64,000 nt of DNA from Bacteroides sp. GM023 (GCF_014750685.1 NZ_JAAXGE010000004.1:62001-126000); one strand, 5' to 3'; positions 41,586 through 51,648 are shown, numbered from the stretch's first letter. Made by a program: numbers and translations. The notes: generated by a model from the sequence alone, not told the origin.

Positions 41586-44500
41586 ATGATAAAGCAAAGA
41601 TTCCTGTTCGCTTTTATTTTGTTCATAGTCGCCGCTCTTGATACGCATGCCGGTATCGAATTGCGTTCCCATCAGATGAAAACAAGTGATGGACTGCCCA
41701 GTAACACTGTCCGGTACATGTATCAGGATAGTAAAGGCTTTTTGTGGCTGGGAACATTGAACGGATTAAGCCGTTATGACGGTAACTCGTTCCTGACTTT
41801 TCAGCCGGGAAATGATGGAAAACCGTCACTGGCGGATAACCGGATTTTTAATATCACTGAAGACAAGCATGGTTTCCTTTGGATGGGGACTACTGTCCGG
41901 CTGTATAGCTGTTATGACTTGCAGAAAGCCTGTTTCGTAAACTATATGGAACCGGAGGAACAGGATAGGAATTACTCAAAACTCTTTTTAGCTTCTTGCG
42001 GTGATGTCTGGCTTTGGCATCCGGACAATGGTTCCCGGCGGGTAGTGCATCAGGAAAATGGCACTCTGACCTCTACCGTATTCAAAACGGAAGCCGGCAA
42101 TTTGCCGGATAACCGGGTGAACTTTGTGCGTGAGGATGAGAGCGGACGTATTTGGATAGGAACCAAACGCGGACTGGCATTAGTGATAAATGGCGAAGTA
42201 AAGATAGTAAACCGTTCTCTGCATTTTGTTTCTTTGCTGGCTAATGGAAATACAGTCTATTTCCTCACGGAGAACGGGGATATTTATTCTTATCAGGAAG
42301 AAGCGCAGGAATTGGTAAAACAGGCGGCTGTCTCTTCTGTTGCAGGAAAAACATCTCCTACTGATGACTTTCGCATAAAAGATAAATGGGTAATACTAAC
42401 TACCACAGGAGTTTATAATTATGACCTCGTAACCTATACGCTGACTCCCGACTCACGTCTGAATATAAAGAAAGGTGAAGTCATTCGTGACAACCACGGG
42501 GATTACTGGATTTATAATCATACCGGACGTGTGCATTATATGCTTGCCGCCACGGGCGAAACCAAATCCTTTCAACTGATTCCTGAAGGGATGCTCGACC
42601 ATATTGACTTTGAACGTTATCATATCGTCCATGATTCACGGGGAATTATCTGGATTTCGACTTATGGAAACGGTCTGTTTGCTTACAATACCGCAGAAGA
42701 CAAGCTGGAACATTTTGCCGCCGGCATTACGGAAAACAGCTATATCAATTCCGATTTTCTTTTATTTGTCATGGAAGACAGGGCAGGTGGTATTTGGGTA
42801 AGTTCGGAATACTCGGGAGTAGCCCGCATTTCGGTTCTGAACGAGGGTACTTCCCGCATTTACCCGGAAAATCCGGAATTGTTCGACCGCTCCAATGCCA
42901 TACGTACAATAGGGGAGATGCCGAATGGAGACATTGGTATCACCACCCGCAAAGGGGGACTGTTCACGTATGATACGCATTTCAATCAGAAGATGAACAA
43001 GACCTATTATCAGTCGAATATCTATGCCGTCGAGAAAGATGCCGATGGGAAACTGTGGATGGGTACTCGCGGCGAAGGGCTGAAAATAGGGAATGACTGG
43101 TACAGGCATGACAAACTGGACCTTACCACGTTATCCAATAATAATATCTTTGCTATTTGCCGTGACGCCAAAGACCGTATGTGGATTGGAACATTTGGCG
43201 GTGGGCTCGATTTGGCCGAACCTACTCCCGATGGCAAATATAAGTTTCAGCATTTCTTCCAGGGAAGGTATGGCGTGCAGATGGTTCGTGTGTTCCAGGA
43301 AGACAGGAATGGAATGATTTGGATGGGAACCAGTGAGGGAATCTGTATTTTCCATCCCGATTCTTTAATAGCCGACCCTGAAAATTATCATTGGTTCAGC
43401 CATACGAACGGCAAGTTTTGCAGCAATGAGATAAAATGTATCTTTCAGGATAGCAAAGGACGGATTTGGACAGGTACTTCGGGAATGGGACTTAATCTCT
43501 GTCAGCCGGAAGATAATTATAATGTCCTGAAGTATGAACATTACGGAGTCAATGAAGGACTGGTCAACAATGTTGTGCAATCCATTTTGGAAGACAGGGA
43601 TGGCAAACTGTGGATTGCGACCGAATACGGGATTTCCAAATTTGACCCTGACATTCGCTCGTTCGACAATTACTTCTTTTCTTCTTATACATTGAGCAAT
43701 GTCTACAGTGAAAACTGTGCCTATGTCGGAGTGGACGGAAAACTGTTGTTCGGTACGAACTACGGATTGACCGTCATTGACCCCAAGCAGATAAAAAGCA
43801 ATGAATCTTTCTCTCCGGTAGTATTTACTGATTTGTATGTCAATGGTATCCAGGTGATTCCCGGCGGAACGGACTCTCCGCTGACTTATTCGTTGGCTTA
43901 CTCCAGCGAAATGGAACTGAAATATTTTCAGAATTCCTTCCTAATAGATTTCTCCACCTTTGATTATTCCGATAGCGGACAGGCGAAGTATATGTATTGG
44001 CTTGAAAACTATGATAAGGAATGGAGTGCTCCTTCCTCACTTAATTTTGCCTCATACAAATACCTGAATCCCGGTACTTATGTCCTGCATGTGAAATCCT
44101 GCAATGAAGCAGGCATTTGGAATGATAAAGAGACGACTTTGACTATCGTTATCAAGCCGCCTTTCTGGAAAACGGGATGGGCTTTCCTTTGCTATGCTTT
44201 GTTGGCTATGGTAGCTCTTTATTTTACATATCGTGTAGTTCGCAATTTCAACCGTTTGCGCAATCGTATCAGCGTGGAAAAGCAATTGACCGAATACAAA
44301 CTGGTCTTCTTTACCAACATCTCTCATGAGTTCCGTACTCCGCTTACGTTGATTCAGGGTGCACTGGAACGGATACAGCGTGTCGGTGATATTCCCAAAG
44401 AACTGGTTCATCCTCTGAAAACGATGGATAAGAGCACGCAACGTATGTTGAGGCTGATTAACCAGTTGTTGGAATTTCGCAAAATGCAGAATAACAAACT

Positions 44501-45896
44501 GGCGTTGTCGCTAGAGGAAACGGATGTAATCTCATTCCTCTATGAAATATTCCTCAGCTTCGGCGACATAGCCGAACAGAAGAAGATGGATTTCCAGTTT
44601 AATCCTTCCGTTCCTTCCTATAAGATGTTTATTGATAAAGGGAATTTGGATAAGGTGACCTACAATCTGTTATCGAATGCTTTTAAATATACTCCTTCCA
44701 ACGGACGTATTGTATTATCAGTAACGGTAGATGAGGCGAAACAGCAGTTACAAATACAGGTTTCAGATTCGGGAGTGGGAATACCGAAAGAGAAACAGGC
44801 GGAATTATTCAAGCGTTTCATGCAGAGTAATTTCTCGGGAGATAGTATCGGGGTGGGGCTACATCTGACGCATGAGTTGGTACAGGTTCATAAAGGTGCC
44901 ATCAAGTATGCGGAAAATGAGGGTAGCGGTTCTGTATTTACTGTGTCTCTCCCGACCGATAAATCCGCTTATAATGAAAAAGACTTCCTGGTTCCCAATA
45001 ACGCATTGCTGAAAGATGCTGATATTCATGCCGGGCACTTGGCAGAACCTACCGATTTTCTTGGAGACGAACAGGATGAACTGCCGGAATACGAAAAGGT
45101 GGATAATCCGTTGAATAAGCGGAAGATATTGATTATCGAAGATGACAATGATATCCGCCAGTTCCTGAAAGAAGAAATCAGCGCTTATTTCGAAGTGGAA
45201 GTAGCGGCGGACGGAACTTCAGGCTTTGAGAAAGCACGTTCCTACGATGCCGACCTTATTATCTGTGATGTCTTGATGCCGGGAATGACCGGATTTGAAG
45301 TGACGAAGAAACTGAAATCGGACTTTGATACGAGCCATATCCCTATTATCCTGTTGACTGCACTGAACTCGCCGGATAAATACCTGGAAGGCATAGAATC
45401 GGGAGCAGATGCTTATATTCCCAAGCCGTTCAGCATCAAACTGTTGTTGGCGCGTGTGTTCCAGTTGATAGAGCAGCGTGACAAGCTCCGTGAGAAATAT
45501 CTGAATGAACCGGGCATCATGCGTCCGGTGGTATGCTCCACGGACAGGGATAAAGAGTTTGCCGACCGTCTGACTGTCGTTTTGGAGAAACATCTTGCCC
45601 GTCCTGACCTTACGATTGATGAATTTGCTTCGATAATGAAGATGGGACGTACCGCATTTTACAAGAAAATACGTGGTGTGACCGGATATGCCCCCAATGA
45701 ATACCTGCGCATCATCCGTATGAAAAAAGCGGCGGAACTGTTACTCTCTGATGAAAATCTGACAGTCTCCGAAGTTTCTTACCGTGTAGGTATTGACGAT
45801 CCGTTCTATTTTAGCAGGCGTTTTAAGATGCAATTTGGCGTCTCACCTTCTATATATCAGCGTGGTGCGAAGAATAATTCTTCTTCAGAAGAGTAA
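41586..45896 (+). CDS. Hybrid two-component system regulator (HTCS) of the pectin locus
   Basis: Start at ATG 41586 (1436 residues); the frame opens at a TTG 9 bp earlier. After a signal segment the periplasmic half carries repeated propeller motifs (GFLWLGTLNGLSRYDG, GRIWIGTKRGLALV, GIIWISTYGNGLFAYN, RMWIGTFGGGLDL, KLWIATEYGISKFD) and a Y_Y_Y domain (MYWLENYDKEWSAPSSLNFASYKYLNPG). One membrane helix (about 44180-44230) leads to the HisKA domain with phospho-His near residue 914 (TNISHEFRTPL), an ATPase domain (N-box LLSNAFKY), a receiver with Asp near residue 1228 (LIICDVLMPG) and an AraC-type HTH. HTCS proteins sense oligosaccharides in the periplasm and activate their locus. It is the likely binder of the repeated operators. 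Confidence 0.95.
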   Translation: MIKQRFLFAFILFIVAALDTHAGIELRSHQMKTSDGLPSNTVRYMYQDSKGFLWLGTLNGLSRYDGNSFLTFQPGNDGKPSLADNRIFNITEDKHGFLWMGTTVRLYSCYDLQKACFVNYMEPEEQDRNYSKLFLASCGDVWLWHPDNGSRRVVHQENGTLTSTVFKTEAGNLPDNRVNFVREDESGRIWIGTKRGLALVINGEVKIVNRSLHFVSLLANGNTVYFLTENGDIYSYQEEAQELVKQAAVSSVAGKTSPTDDFRIKDKWVILTTTGVYNYDLVTYTLTPDSRLNIKKGEVIRDNHGDYWIYNHTGRVHYMLAATGETKSFQLIPEGMLDHIDFERYHIVHDSRGIIWISTYGNGLFAYNTAEDKLEHFAAGITENSYINSDFLLFVMEDRAGGIWVSSEYSGVARISVLNEGTSRIYPENPELFDRSNAIRTIGEMPNGDIGITTRKGGLFTYDTHFNQKMNKTYYQSNIYAVEKDADGKLWMGTRGEGLKIGNDWYRHDKLDLTTLSNNNIFAICRDAKDRMWIGTFGGGLDLAEPTPDGKYKFQHFFQGRYGVQMVRVFQEDRNGMIWMGTSEGICIFHPDSLIADPENYHWFSHTNGKFCSNEIKCIFQDSKGRIWTGTSGMGLNLCQPEDNYNVLKYEHYGVNEGLVNNVVQSILEDRDGKLWIATEYGISKFDPDIRSFDNYFFSSYTLSNVYSENCAYVGVDGKLLFGTNYGLTVIDPKQIKSNESFSPVVFTDLYVNGIQVIPGGTDSPLTYSLAYSSEMELKYFQNSFLIDFSTFDYSDSGQAKYMYWLENYDKEWSAPSSLNFASYKYLNPGTYVLHVKSCNEAGIWNDKETTLTIVIKPPFWKTGWAFLCYALLAMVALYFTYRVVRNFNRLRNRISVEKQLTEYKLVFFTNISHEFRTPLTLIQGALERIQRVGDIPKELVHPLKTMDKSTQRMLRLINQLLEFRKMQNNKLALSLEETDVISFLYEIFLSFGDIAEQKKMDFQFNPSVPSYKMFIDKGNLDKVTYNLLSNAFKYTPSNGRIVLSVTVDEAKQQLQIQVSDSGVGIPKEKQAELFKRFMQSNFSGDSIGVGLHLTHELVQVHKGAIKYAENEGSGSVFTVSLPTDKSAYNEKDFLVPNNALLKDADIHAGHLAEPTDFLGDEQDELPEYEKVDNPLNKRKILIIEDDNDIRQFLKEEISAYFEVEVAADGTSGFEKARSYDADLIICDVLMPGMTGFEVTKKLKSDFDTSHIPIILLTALNSPDKYLEGIESGADAYIPKPFSIKLLLARVFQLIEQRDKLREKYLNEPGIMRPVVCSTDRDKEFADRLTVVLEKHLARPDLTIDEFASIMKMGRTAFYKKIRGVTGYAPNEYLRIIRMKKAAELLLSDENLTVSEVSYRVGIDDPFYFSRRFKMQFGVSPSIYQRGAKNNSSSEE

Positions 45897-45914
45897 CCTT
45901 TATAAATTATCCTG

Positions 45915-45922
45915 TATCTTTG
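45915..45922 (+). promoter_or_regulatory. -7 box of argS
   Basis: TATCTTTG fits TAnnTTTG and lies 22 bp before the argS start. A -33 TTTG is not seen at 19-21 bp. Confidence 0.5.
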
Positions 45923-45944
45923 TGCGCAGAAAATAATTGTAAAT

Positions 45945-47762
45945 ATGAAGATAGAAGATAAACTAGTAGCGTCCGTCCTTAACGGACTCAAAGCACTTTA
46001 CGGTCAGGAAGTCCCTGAAAAGATGGTGCAGTTGCAAAAAACGAAGAAAGAATTTGAAGGACATTTGACGTTGGTGGTATTCCCTTTCCTGAAAATGTCA
46101 AGAAAAGGCCCGGAGCAAACAGCACAGGAAATCGGTGAATATCTGAAAGCAAACGAGCCGGCTGTCGCCGCTTTTAATGTGATAAAAGGTTTCCTGAACC
46201 TGACTATTGCATCGGCTACATGGATTGAGTTGCTGAATGAGATTCAGGCGGATGAACAATACGGCTTGGTGCAGGCTACTGAAACTTCTCCGTTGGTGAT
46301 GATTGAGTATTCTTCTCCGAATACAAACAAACCGCTTCATCTGGGACACGTGCGTAATAACCTTTTAGGTAACGCGTTGGCAAATATTGTTGCTGCGAAC
46401 GGCAATAAAGTGGTAAAGACCAATATCGTAAACGACCGTGGTATCCATATCTGTAAATCCATGCTGGCATGGAAGAAATACGGAAACGGTGAAACTCCTG
46501 AGAATTCGGGCAAGAAAGGCGACCACCTGGTAGGTGATTATTATGTATCTTTCGATAAGCATTATAAAGCGGAAGTAAAGGAACTGATGGCTAAATTTAC
46601 CGCGCAGGGAATGAGTGACGATGAAGCGAAAGCAAAGGCTGAAGCCGAATCTCCGTTGATGCAGGAAGCCCGCGAAATGTTGGTGAAGTGGGAAGCCGGC
46701 GACCCGGAAGTACGCGGATTGTGGGAAATGATGAACAACTGGGTATATGCCGGATTCGACGAAACCTACAAGAAGATGGGTGTCAGCTTCGACAAGATAT
46801 ATTATGAATCCAATACCTACCTCGAAGGAAAAGAAAAGGTAATGGAAGGACTTGAAAAAGGTTTCTTCTACAAGAAAGAAGACGGTTCCGTATGGGCTGA
46901 CCTGACTGCCGAAGGACTGGATCATAAACTTCTTCTTCGTGGTGACGGTACATCTGTTTACATGACGCAGGATATCGGTACGGCAAAACTTCGTTTTGCC
47001 GACTATCCGATTAATAAAATGATTTATGTAGTAGGTAACGAACAAAACTATCACTTCCAGGTACTTTCCATTCTACTTGACAAGCTCGGCTTCGAGTGGG
47101 GTAAAGGATTGGTGCATTTCTCTTACGGAATGGTAGAACTGCCGGAAGGTAAGATGAAATCCCGTGAAGGTACGGTAGTAGACGCTGACGACCTGATGGA
47201 AGAAATGGTTGCCACTGCTAAAGAAACGTCACAGGAACTTGGCAAACTGGACGGTTTGACACAGGAAGAAGCGGATGATATTGCCCGTATCGTAGGAATG
47301 GGTGCATTGAAGTATTTCATTCTGAAAGTCGATGCCCGTAAGAATATGACGTTCAACCCGAAAGAATCTATCGACTTCAACGGTAATACAGGCCCGTTCA
47401 TTCAATATACCTATGCACGTATCCAGTCTGTGCTTAGGAAAGCTGCCGAATCAGGCATCGTGATACCTGAGCAGATTCCTGTCGGCATTGAACTGAGTGA
47501 AAAGGAAGAAGGATTGATTCAGATGGTTGCCGACTTTGCCGCTGTTGTAAAACAGGCAGGTGAAGATTACAGCCCGTCTATCATTGCCAACTATACCTAT
47601 GACCTGGTGAAAGAATACAACCAGTTCTACCATGACTATAGTATTCTGCGTGAAGAGAACGAAGCGGTGAAAATCTTCCGTATCGCTCTGTCCGCCAATG
47701 TAGCGAAAGTCGTTCGTCTGGGAATGGGCTTGTTGGGTATCGAAGTACCTTCCAGAATGTAA
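45945..47762 (+). CDS. argS: Arginyl-tRNA synthetase
   Basis: The 605-residue class I synthetase charges tRNA-Arg. The N-terminal Arg-tRNA-specific domain (residues 1-110) is followed by the catalytic core with the HIGH motif as HLGHVRNN in SSPNTNKPLHLGHVRNN, and the KMSKS-region replaced by GKMKSREGTVV, as usual in bacterial ArgRS. The C-terminal anticodon-binding DALR domain ends LGMGLLGIEVPSRM, the standard end of the family. Length is normal. The GC-richer third positions of the pectin locus give way here to codon use typical of a housekeeping gene. Confidence 0.97.
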   Translation: MKIEDKLVASVLNGLKALYGQEVPEKMVQLQKTKKEFEGHLTLVVFPFLKMSRKGPEQTAQEIGEYLKANEPAVAAFNVIKGFLNLTIASATWIELLNEIQADEQYGLVQATETSPLVMIEYSSPNTNKPLHLGHVRNNLLGNALANIVAANGNKVVKTNIVNDRGIHICKSMLAWKKYGNGETPENSGKKGDHLVGDYYVSFDKHYKAEVKELMAKFTAQGMSDDEAKAKAEAESPLMQEAREMLVKWEAGDPEVRGLWEMMNNWVYAGFDETYKKMGVSFDKIYYESNTYLEGKEKVMEGLEKGFFYKKEDGSVWADLTAEGLDHKLLLRGDGTSVYMTQDIGTAKLRFADYPINKMIYVVGNEQNYHFQVLSILLDKLGFEWGKGLVHFSYGMVELPEGKMKSREGTVVDADDLMEEMVATAKETSQELGKLDGLTQEEADDIARIVGMGALKYFILKVDARKNMTFNPKESIDFNGNTGPFIQYTYARIQSVLRKAAESGIVIPEQIPVGIELSEKEEGLIQMVADFAAVVKQAGEDYSPSIIANYTYDLVKEYNQFYHDYSILREENEAVKIFRIALSANVAKVVRLGMGLLGIEVPSRM

Positions 47763-47790
47763 GACATTCTCTGAACAAAATACACTTCTA

Positions 47791-47830
47791 CGGGGTTTCT
47801 TTTATAGATATATATAAAAGGAATCCCGTA
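47791..47830 (+). promoter_or_regulatory. Hairpin covering the ribosome binding site of the LtrA-like gene
   Basis: ACGGGGTTTCTTTTATA (47791-47807) pairs with TATAAAAGGAATCCCGT (47814-47830) in 15 of 17 positions, the rest being wobble pairs or a mismatch. The 3' arm holds the only purine-rich ribosome binding site (AAAAGGAA) and ends at the start codon. There is no T-run after it, so it does not look like a plain argS terminator. Confidence 0.6.
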
Positions 47831-49002
47831 TGTTTTATTCCCCCCATCCTTTACTTCGGAAGAGAGAAACGGAAACCGCCGCTGTCTCTTACTCCGAACT
47901 GCTGTTTGACCTGATTTATGTCTTTTCGGTCACGCAACTTTCACATTACTTGCTGCATAACCTCACTTGGACAGGATTGTTGAAAGAAACCATTCTGTGG
48001 TTTGCCGTCTGGATGCTGTGGCAACATACTATTTGGGTGACTAACTGGTTCAATCCGGATACTCGGCCGATACGTATTCTTCTTTTTATCAGTATGTTGG
48101 TGGGGTTGGTGATGGCGGCTGCCATTCCCTATGCTTTTACTTATCGGGGACTTATCTTTGCTATCTGCTACGTACTGATACAGGCGGGGCGGACACTTTA
48201 CGTCATTTTAGTATTGGGCGATCATCATCTTTCCGCCAATTTCAAACGAATAATGGGATGGTTTTGCATCTCTGCCATCTTTTGGATTACAGGTGCTGTT
48301 CTTCAGGGTGACTGGCAAATCATCCTATGGATTATAGCTGCCATCTGCGATTATACAGCCCCGATGCATGGCTTTGCCCTGCCTCGCTTGGGACGCTCTG
48401 ATAGTAGCAAGGAATGGACGATTGAAGGGCATCATCTGGTAGAGCGTTGCCAGTTGTTTGTAATCATCGCCTTTGGAGAAACTCTATTAATGACGGGTGC
48501 TTCTTTGAGTGAGATTGAAGAATGGACGCCTTTGGTAATCACTTCTGCTGTTATCTCTTTCATAGGCAGCCTGGCGATGTGGTGGGTTTACTTCGACGTG
48601 AGCAGCGAAGCCGGTAGCCGGAAGATACAGGAGGTGAAAGATCCCGGAAAACTGGGATTAATCTACAACGCTATTCATATCGTATTGGTAGGTGCATTGA
48701 TTATCTGTGCGGTGGGAGATGAACTGATTGTTGCTCATCCTGAACAAGAAATGGGCGCGGAAGTTGTCTTTGTGTTGATTATTGGGCCAATTATTTATAT
48801 TTTGGCAAACAGTGTTTATAAATATATCACGTGCCGTATGATTCCCCTGTCTCATATCATTGCAGTAGTAGCCTTGGCTTTGTTGCTTCCCTGGCCCTAT
48901 CATGTTTCTTTGTTGATGATGAATATCTTGGTTACATCTGTTTTTGTCTTTGTGATAGTATTTGATATGCTGTATCCTAATAAGGGATTAAAGGTGAATT
49001 AA
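47830..49002 (+). CDS. Low temperature requirement protein A (LtrA) family membrane protein
   Basis: The 390-residue protein has about ten predicted membrane helices. It starts with the LtrA pattern RETETAAVSYSELLFDLIYVFSVTQLSHYL and has WMLWQHTIWVTNWFNPDTRPIR, DYTAPMHGFALPRLGRS, EGHHLVERCQLFVIIAFGETLL and SLAMWWVYFDVSSEAG. The E-H-x-x-E-R-x-x-x-F-x-I-I-x-x-GE-type helix is the hallmark of the family. The function is poorly known; the name comes from a Listeria cold-growth phenotype. It follows argS and converges with the LruC gene across a long palindrome. Confidence 0.88.
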   Translation: MFYSPHPLLRKRETETAAVSYSELLFDLIYVFSVTQLSHYLLHNLTWTGLLKETILWFAVWMLWQHTIWVTNWFNPDTRPIRILLFISMLVGLVMAAAIPYAFTYRGLIFAICYVLIQAGRTLYVILVLGDHHLSANFKRIMGWFCISAIFWITGAVLQGDWQIILWIIAAICDYTAPMHGFALPRLGRSDSSKEWTIEGHHLVERCQLFVIIAFGETLLMTGASLSEIEEWTPLVITSAVISFIGSLAMWWVYFDVSSEAGSRKIQEVKDPGKLGLIYNAIHIVLVGALIICAVGDELIVAHPEQEMGAEVVFVLIIGPIIYILANSVYKYITCRMIPLSHIIAVVALALLLPWPYHVSLLMMNILVTSVFVFVIVFDMLYPNKGLKVN

Positions 49003-49119
49003 AAAAAGAAGAGGTTGTCTAACGAGTCTGTAGATTACAAATTTCCCCACGTTACAAACACTTGTAACGTGGGGAAATCATTTTAACCCTGTCTTGTTAG
49101 ACAGCTCCTTCTTTTTTTT
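49001..49119. repeat. Long nested palindrome between convergent genes, MITE-like, likely two-way terminator
   Basis: The inner arms (ATTTCCCCACGTTACAA, 49041-49057 and its exact complement 49062-49078) are a perfect 17-bp hairpin with a 4-nt loop. Outer arms add GTTGTCTAAC-type ends (about 49014-49023) and GTTAGACAGC (49096-49105), bordered by an A-run on the left and a T-run on the right. Such nested symmetry is like a small miniature element that now ends transcription from both sides. Confidence 0.7.
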
Positions 49120-49140
49120 ATAATTCTTTTTATTGACAGC

Positions 49141-51177
49141 TTATTTGTACCAATCTTTATAACTGGTCATACCGCTTTCAACCCATTTTAGATAATTGGG
49201 ATAAGTTGTTGATATATCATATTCTTCCTTCGGAATCCTGAAACTCGTTGCGTCTGACAGATGGATCGCAAAAGGGAATTTTATGTTTTCTCCACTTACA
49301 TACCACATCGTTCCACCATCTGAACGGTCATCTTCAGTGCCGAAGTAAGATTTCTCAGCTCTCTTAGTCGGGAGATACATTGGCAAATGTACTTCTACGC
49401 CGGGCTTCTCAATAGGAGCAATAAATGGATTATAAGGTGCACAGTTTTTTGCGAAATAGTTTTGTTTGACTGCCCCGTCTTTGAATTCCATCGTTACTGT
49501 GTAAACCTGCGGAACTTTTACTTCGCCGTCAGTCATCGCTTCAATGACACCTTTGACATTCGGGCACAAATCAATAATGAAACCATCTCCGTCAGTAATA
49601 ATCTGGGTAGTATAATCTTTTTGGCTATTCTTATTCTCATCAAAAATAGTGATACTACTGATTGAAGCCGGTGATATGTTCACCTTATATGAAAAAGCGT
49701 TCCTATAGGTAGCACCTGTGTGTACAAATGAAAAAGTATCAACAACTTTTTGTGCTGTAGCATCATCTGTATTGCCTGCCTTGGCAATATAAGTCACATC
49801 CGACTGATATTTAACTACCACATCGTTCAAGTCATAATCTCCTTTTTTAGGCCAGTTGTCTTCAAAGGCAAGAATACCTTTATATGATTCGGTGATAGTT
49901 ACATCTTCCGGTTTCACCTCGGGCAGCTCGCTGAGACCATCAGCCGGGTCGCTATATACGTGGAATACCAAGTCGTTATAATCTTCATCGCTATTATATC
50001 TTTTATCTTCAAAGCCAAAACATTTATAGATATTTCCTTTGTTGTCGGCAGTCTGAAATTGTATCGTGTAATTGCTGTCAGTTCCTCCTTGATAGTCCGA
50101 ACCACCCCACTTATTGTCGTTCCAAACAGAAACAGAGAATCTTACTTCAGATTCTTTAACGGTAAAGTTTGTTTCATCAAAGCCATTGGCGTTTAATCTC
50201 CAGCCAATTTTGGCTCCTACGGGAAAGTCTTCAACGAATTGTCCGTTTTCATCCTTATATAATAACTGTATGTAATTTCCGGGAGTAAGACCTATTTTCA
50301 TGTGGCTGAAATAGTTGTTATTTGAGTTAGCCAACTGGAGTAAGGTTATTACTTCAAGTTTAGCAGTTTCTTCCTTTGTTAATTCGCTAAATTCTTTATC
50401 ACCTGTATAAACAAAATAAGATAGCGAGTTTCTCTGGTCACATCCTGTGGACAGTATTGATAAATAAATTTTAGCACTTTCGTTGTTCTTACTACCTTTT
50501 ACAACTGTGAAGGTAGCGTCCCGGACGAACTCACTTGTGACTGGTATTCTCTCATATTCACCAAAGGTGTTTCCGATATGAGTCATAACCTCTGCCGGGA
50601 TATTCGACTGGTAATCAGGCGTTATTATATCATATTTAAAATTGCCACCACTTGTTGCCGCATAGAAATCCTCTCTTTTCTTCAGTTCATAAATGCTAGC
50701 CCTCTTCCATAAATCACCCGCATTGCCGGCACGAGTCGTGTTAGCAGGCTCTACGGAAATTGCCTCCGGTTGAAAAGAAGCGATGCCATTGGTTATTTTT
50801 GCGGATGACACTAAGGGTACGAATAAATTAGGTGAGTAAGCATACAGTTTGTCAACGTATGAAGGAATTCTCCGGCTTAGTTCTGTGCTGCCGGCAACAT
50901 TGATTCCTCTTGCGATTGGCGTTATGTCAGTTCGCAGGCTACCTGTTTTAGTCAAAGGATATTCCGTATAAAAATCGACGGTTGATATAACCCCATTTGC
51001 TACATCATAATTCAGATCTAATCGTACATTATGTGAGGTAGAGTAATCAAGTCCGGATGGATTTGGAGCCACATAACCCGGAAGTTTCGTCGGGTCATAA
51101 TAATCCCTGTCACTGCAACTCTGGAAAATAATAGCAAACACAGCTATACACACTGAAATTAGTACCTTGTTAGTCAT
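49141..51177 (-). CDS. LruC-domain lipoprotein (1)
   Basis: The 678-residue protein has the lipobox IFQSC. Its N-terminal part (to about residue 190) has a TEYPLTKTG and PSYVDKLYAYSPNLFVPL pattern shared with the next gene. The rest has the LruC/DUF4842 layout: KIGWRLNANGFDE, CFGFEDKRYNSDEDYNDLVFHVYSDP (DUF4114-like, probably calcium-binding) and GILAFEDNWPKKGDYDLNDVVVKY, with the acidic FEDxxPxxGDxDxNDxV signature, ending SGMTSYKDWYK. The function of this family in Bacteroides is not settled; surface-exposed structural or adhesive roles have been suggested. It has its own promoter at 51379-51410. Confidence 0.85.
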   Translation of the reverse strand: MTNKVLISVCIAVFAIIFQSCSDRDYYDPTKLPGYVAPNPSGLDYSTSHNVRLDLNYDVANGVISTVDFYTEYPLTKTGSLRTDITPIARGINVAGSTELSRRIPSYVDKLYAYSPNLFVPLVSSAKITNGIASFQPEAISVEPANTTRAGNAGDLWKRASIYELKKREDFYAATSGGNFKYDIITPDYQSNIPAEVMTHIGNTFGEYERIPVTSEFVRDATFTVVKGSKNNESAKIYLSILSTGCDQRNSLSYFVYTGDKEFSELTKEETAKLEVITLLQLANSNNNYFSHMKIGLTPGNYIQLLYKDENGQFVEDFPVGAKIGWRLNANGFDETNFTVKESEVRFSVSVWNDNKWGGSDYQGGTDSNYTIQFQTADNKGNIYKCFGFEDKRYNSDEDYNDLVFHVYSDPADGLSELPEVKPEDVTITESYKGILAFEDNWPKKGDYDLNDVVVKYQSDVTYIAKAGNTDDATAQKVVDTFSFVHTGATYRNAFSYKVNISPASISSITIFDENKNSQKDYTTQIITDGDGFIIDLCPNVKGVIEAMTDGEVKVPQVYTVTMEFKDGAVKQNYFAKNCAPYNPFIAPIEKPGVEVHLPMYLPTKRAEKSYFGTEDDRSDGGTMWYVSGENIKFPFAIHLSDATSFRIPKEEYDISTTYPNYLKWVESGMTSYKDWYK

Positions 51178-51378
51178 ATGAAACTTTAATTTTTAAAATA
51201 ATAAACTATTGTTTGTTCTTCGTTGATATATAATTGTTGAAATGAAAACTAAAAACGGAGTGAATTTGAGGGGTTTAAATCACTTGTCATAGAGAACGTT
51301 CGTTTGTTTTTAACTGGTTAATAGATTGTTTGTCTAAAGTTTGGTCTCATCTGTATGTGAGAACTATAAATTAGCGGA

Positions 51379-51410
51379 CAAATGTATGGCTAAACGTTGT
51401 ATTAGCCAAA
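51379..51410 (-). promoter_or_regulatory. Promoter of LruC-domain gene 1
   Basis: On the minus strand TTTG (51407-51410), 20 bp, then TACATTTG (51379-51386): full Bacteroides consensus, about 200 bp before the start at 51177. The long leader holds no obvious hairpin. Confidence 0.65.
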
Positions 51411-51549
51411 AGTAGTTTTATCTCTTTTAAGAGGATTTGATTTTTGGTGTTCAATTGGCGACTTTTTGCTCTGTGTCTTGATTCTTTGCGCATAAGTTAT
51501 CTTTGACATATCATATTCTAATAGAGGGATAAGCTAAAATAGAAAGCAT

Positions 51550-51580
51550 AAAAAAAACAGGCAAGGATTAATCCTGCCTG
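51550..51580 (-). terminator. Terminator of LruC-domain gene 2
   Basis: On the minus strand a CAGGCAGGAT/ATCCTTGCCTG-type hairpin (51558-51580) is followed by a run of eight T residues (51550-51557). Confidence 0.85.
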
Positions 51581-51607
51581 CTCATTTTATTTATCGTCTT
51601 TATAAGA

Positions 51608-51643
51608 GATTGCTACTTCATTGAAGATTGTTACTTCATTGAA
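51608..51643. repeat. Two 18-bp direct repeats at the 3' end of LruC-domain gene 2
   Basis: GATTGCTACTTCATTGAA (51608-51625) and GATTGTTACTTCATTGAA (51626-51643) are adjacent, with a decayed third copy running over the stop codon. Probably slippage copies. Confidence 0.7.
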
Positions 51644-51648
51644 GACTA

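Larger units (their letters stand above)
51178..51648. other. Intergenic region between the two LruC genes
   Basis: This 471-bp stretch holds the promoter at 51379-51410, the terminator of the upstream gene (51550-51580) and a pair of 18-bp direct repeats (51608-51643). No further gene was seen. The rest is AT-rich. Confidence 0.6.
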
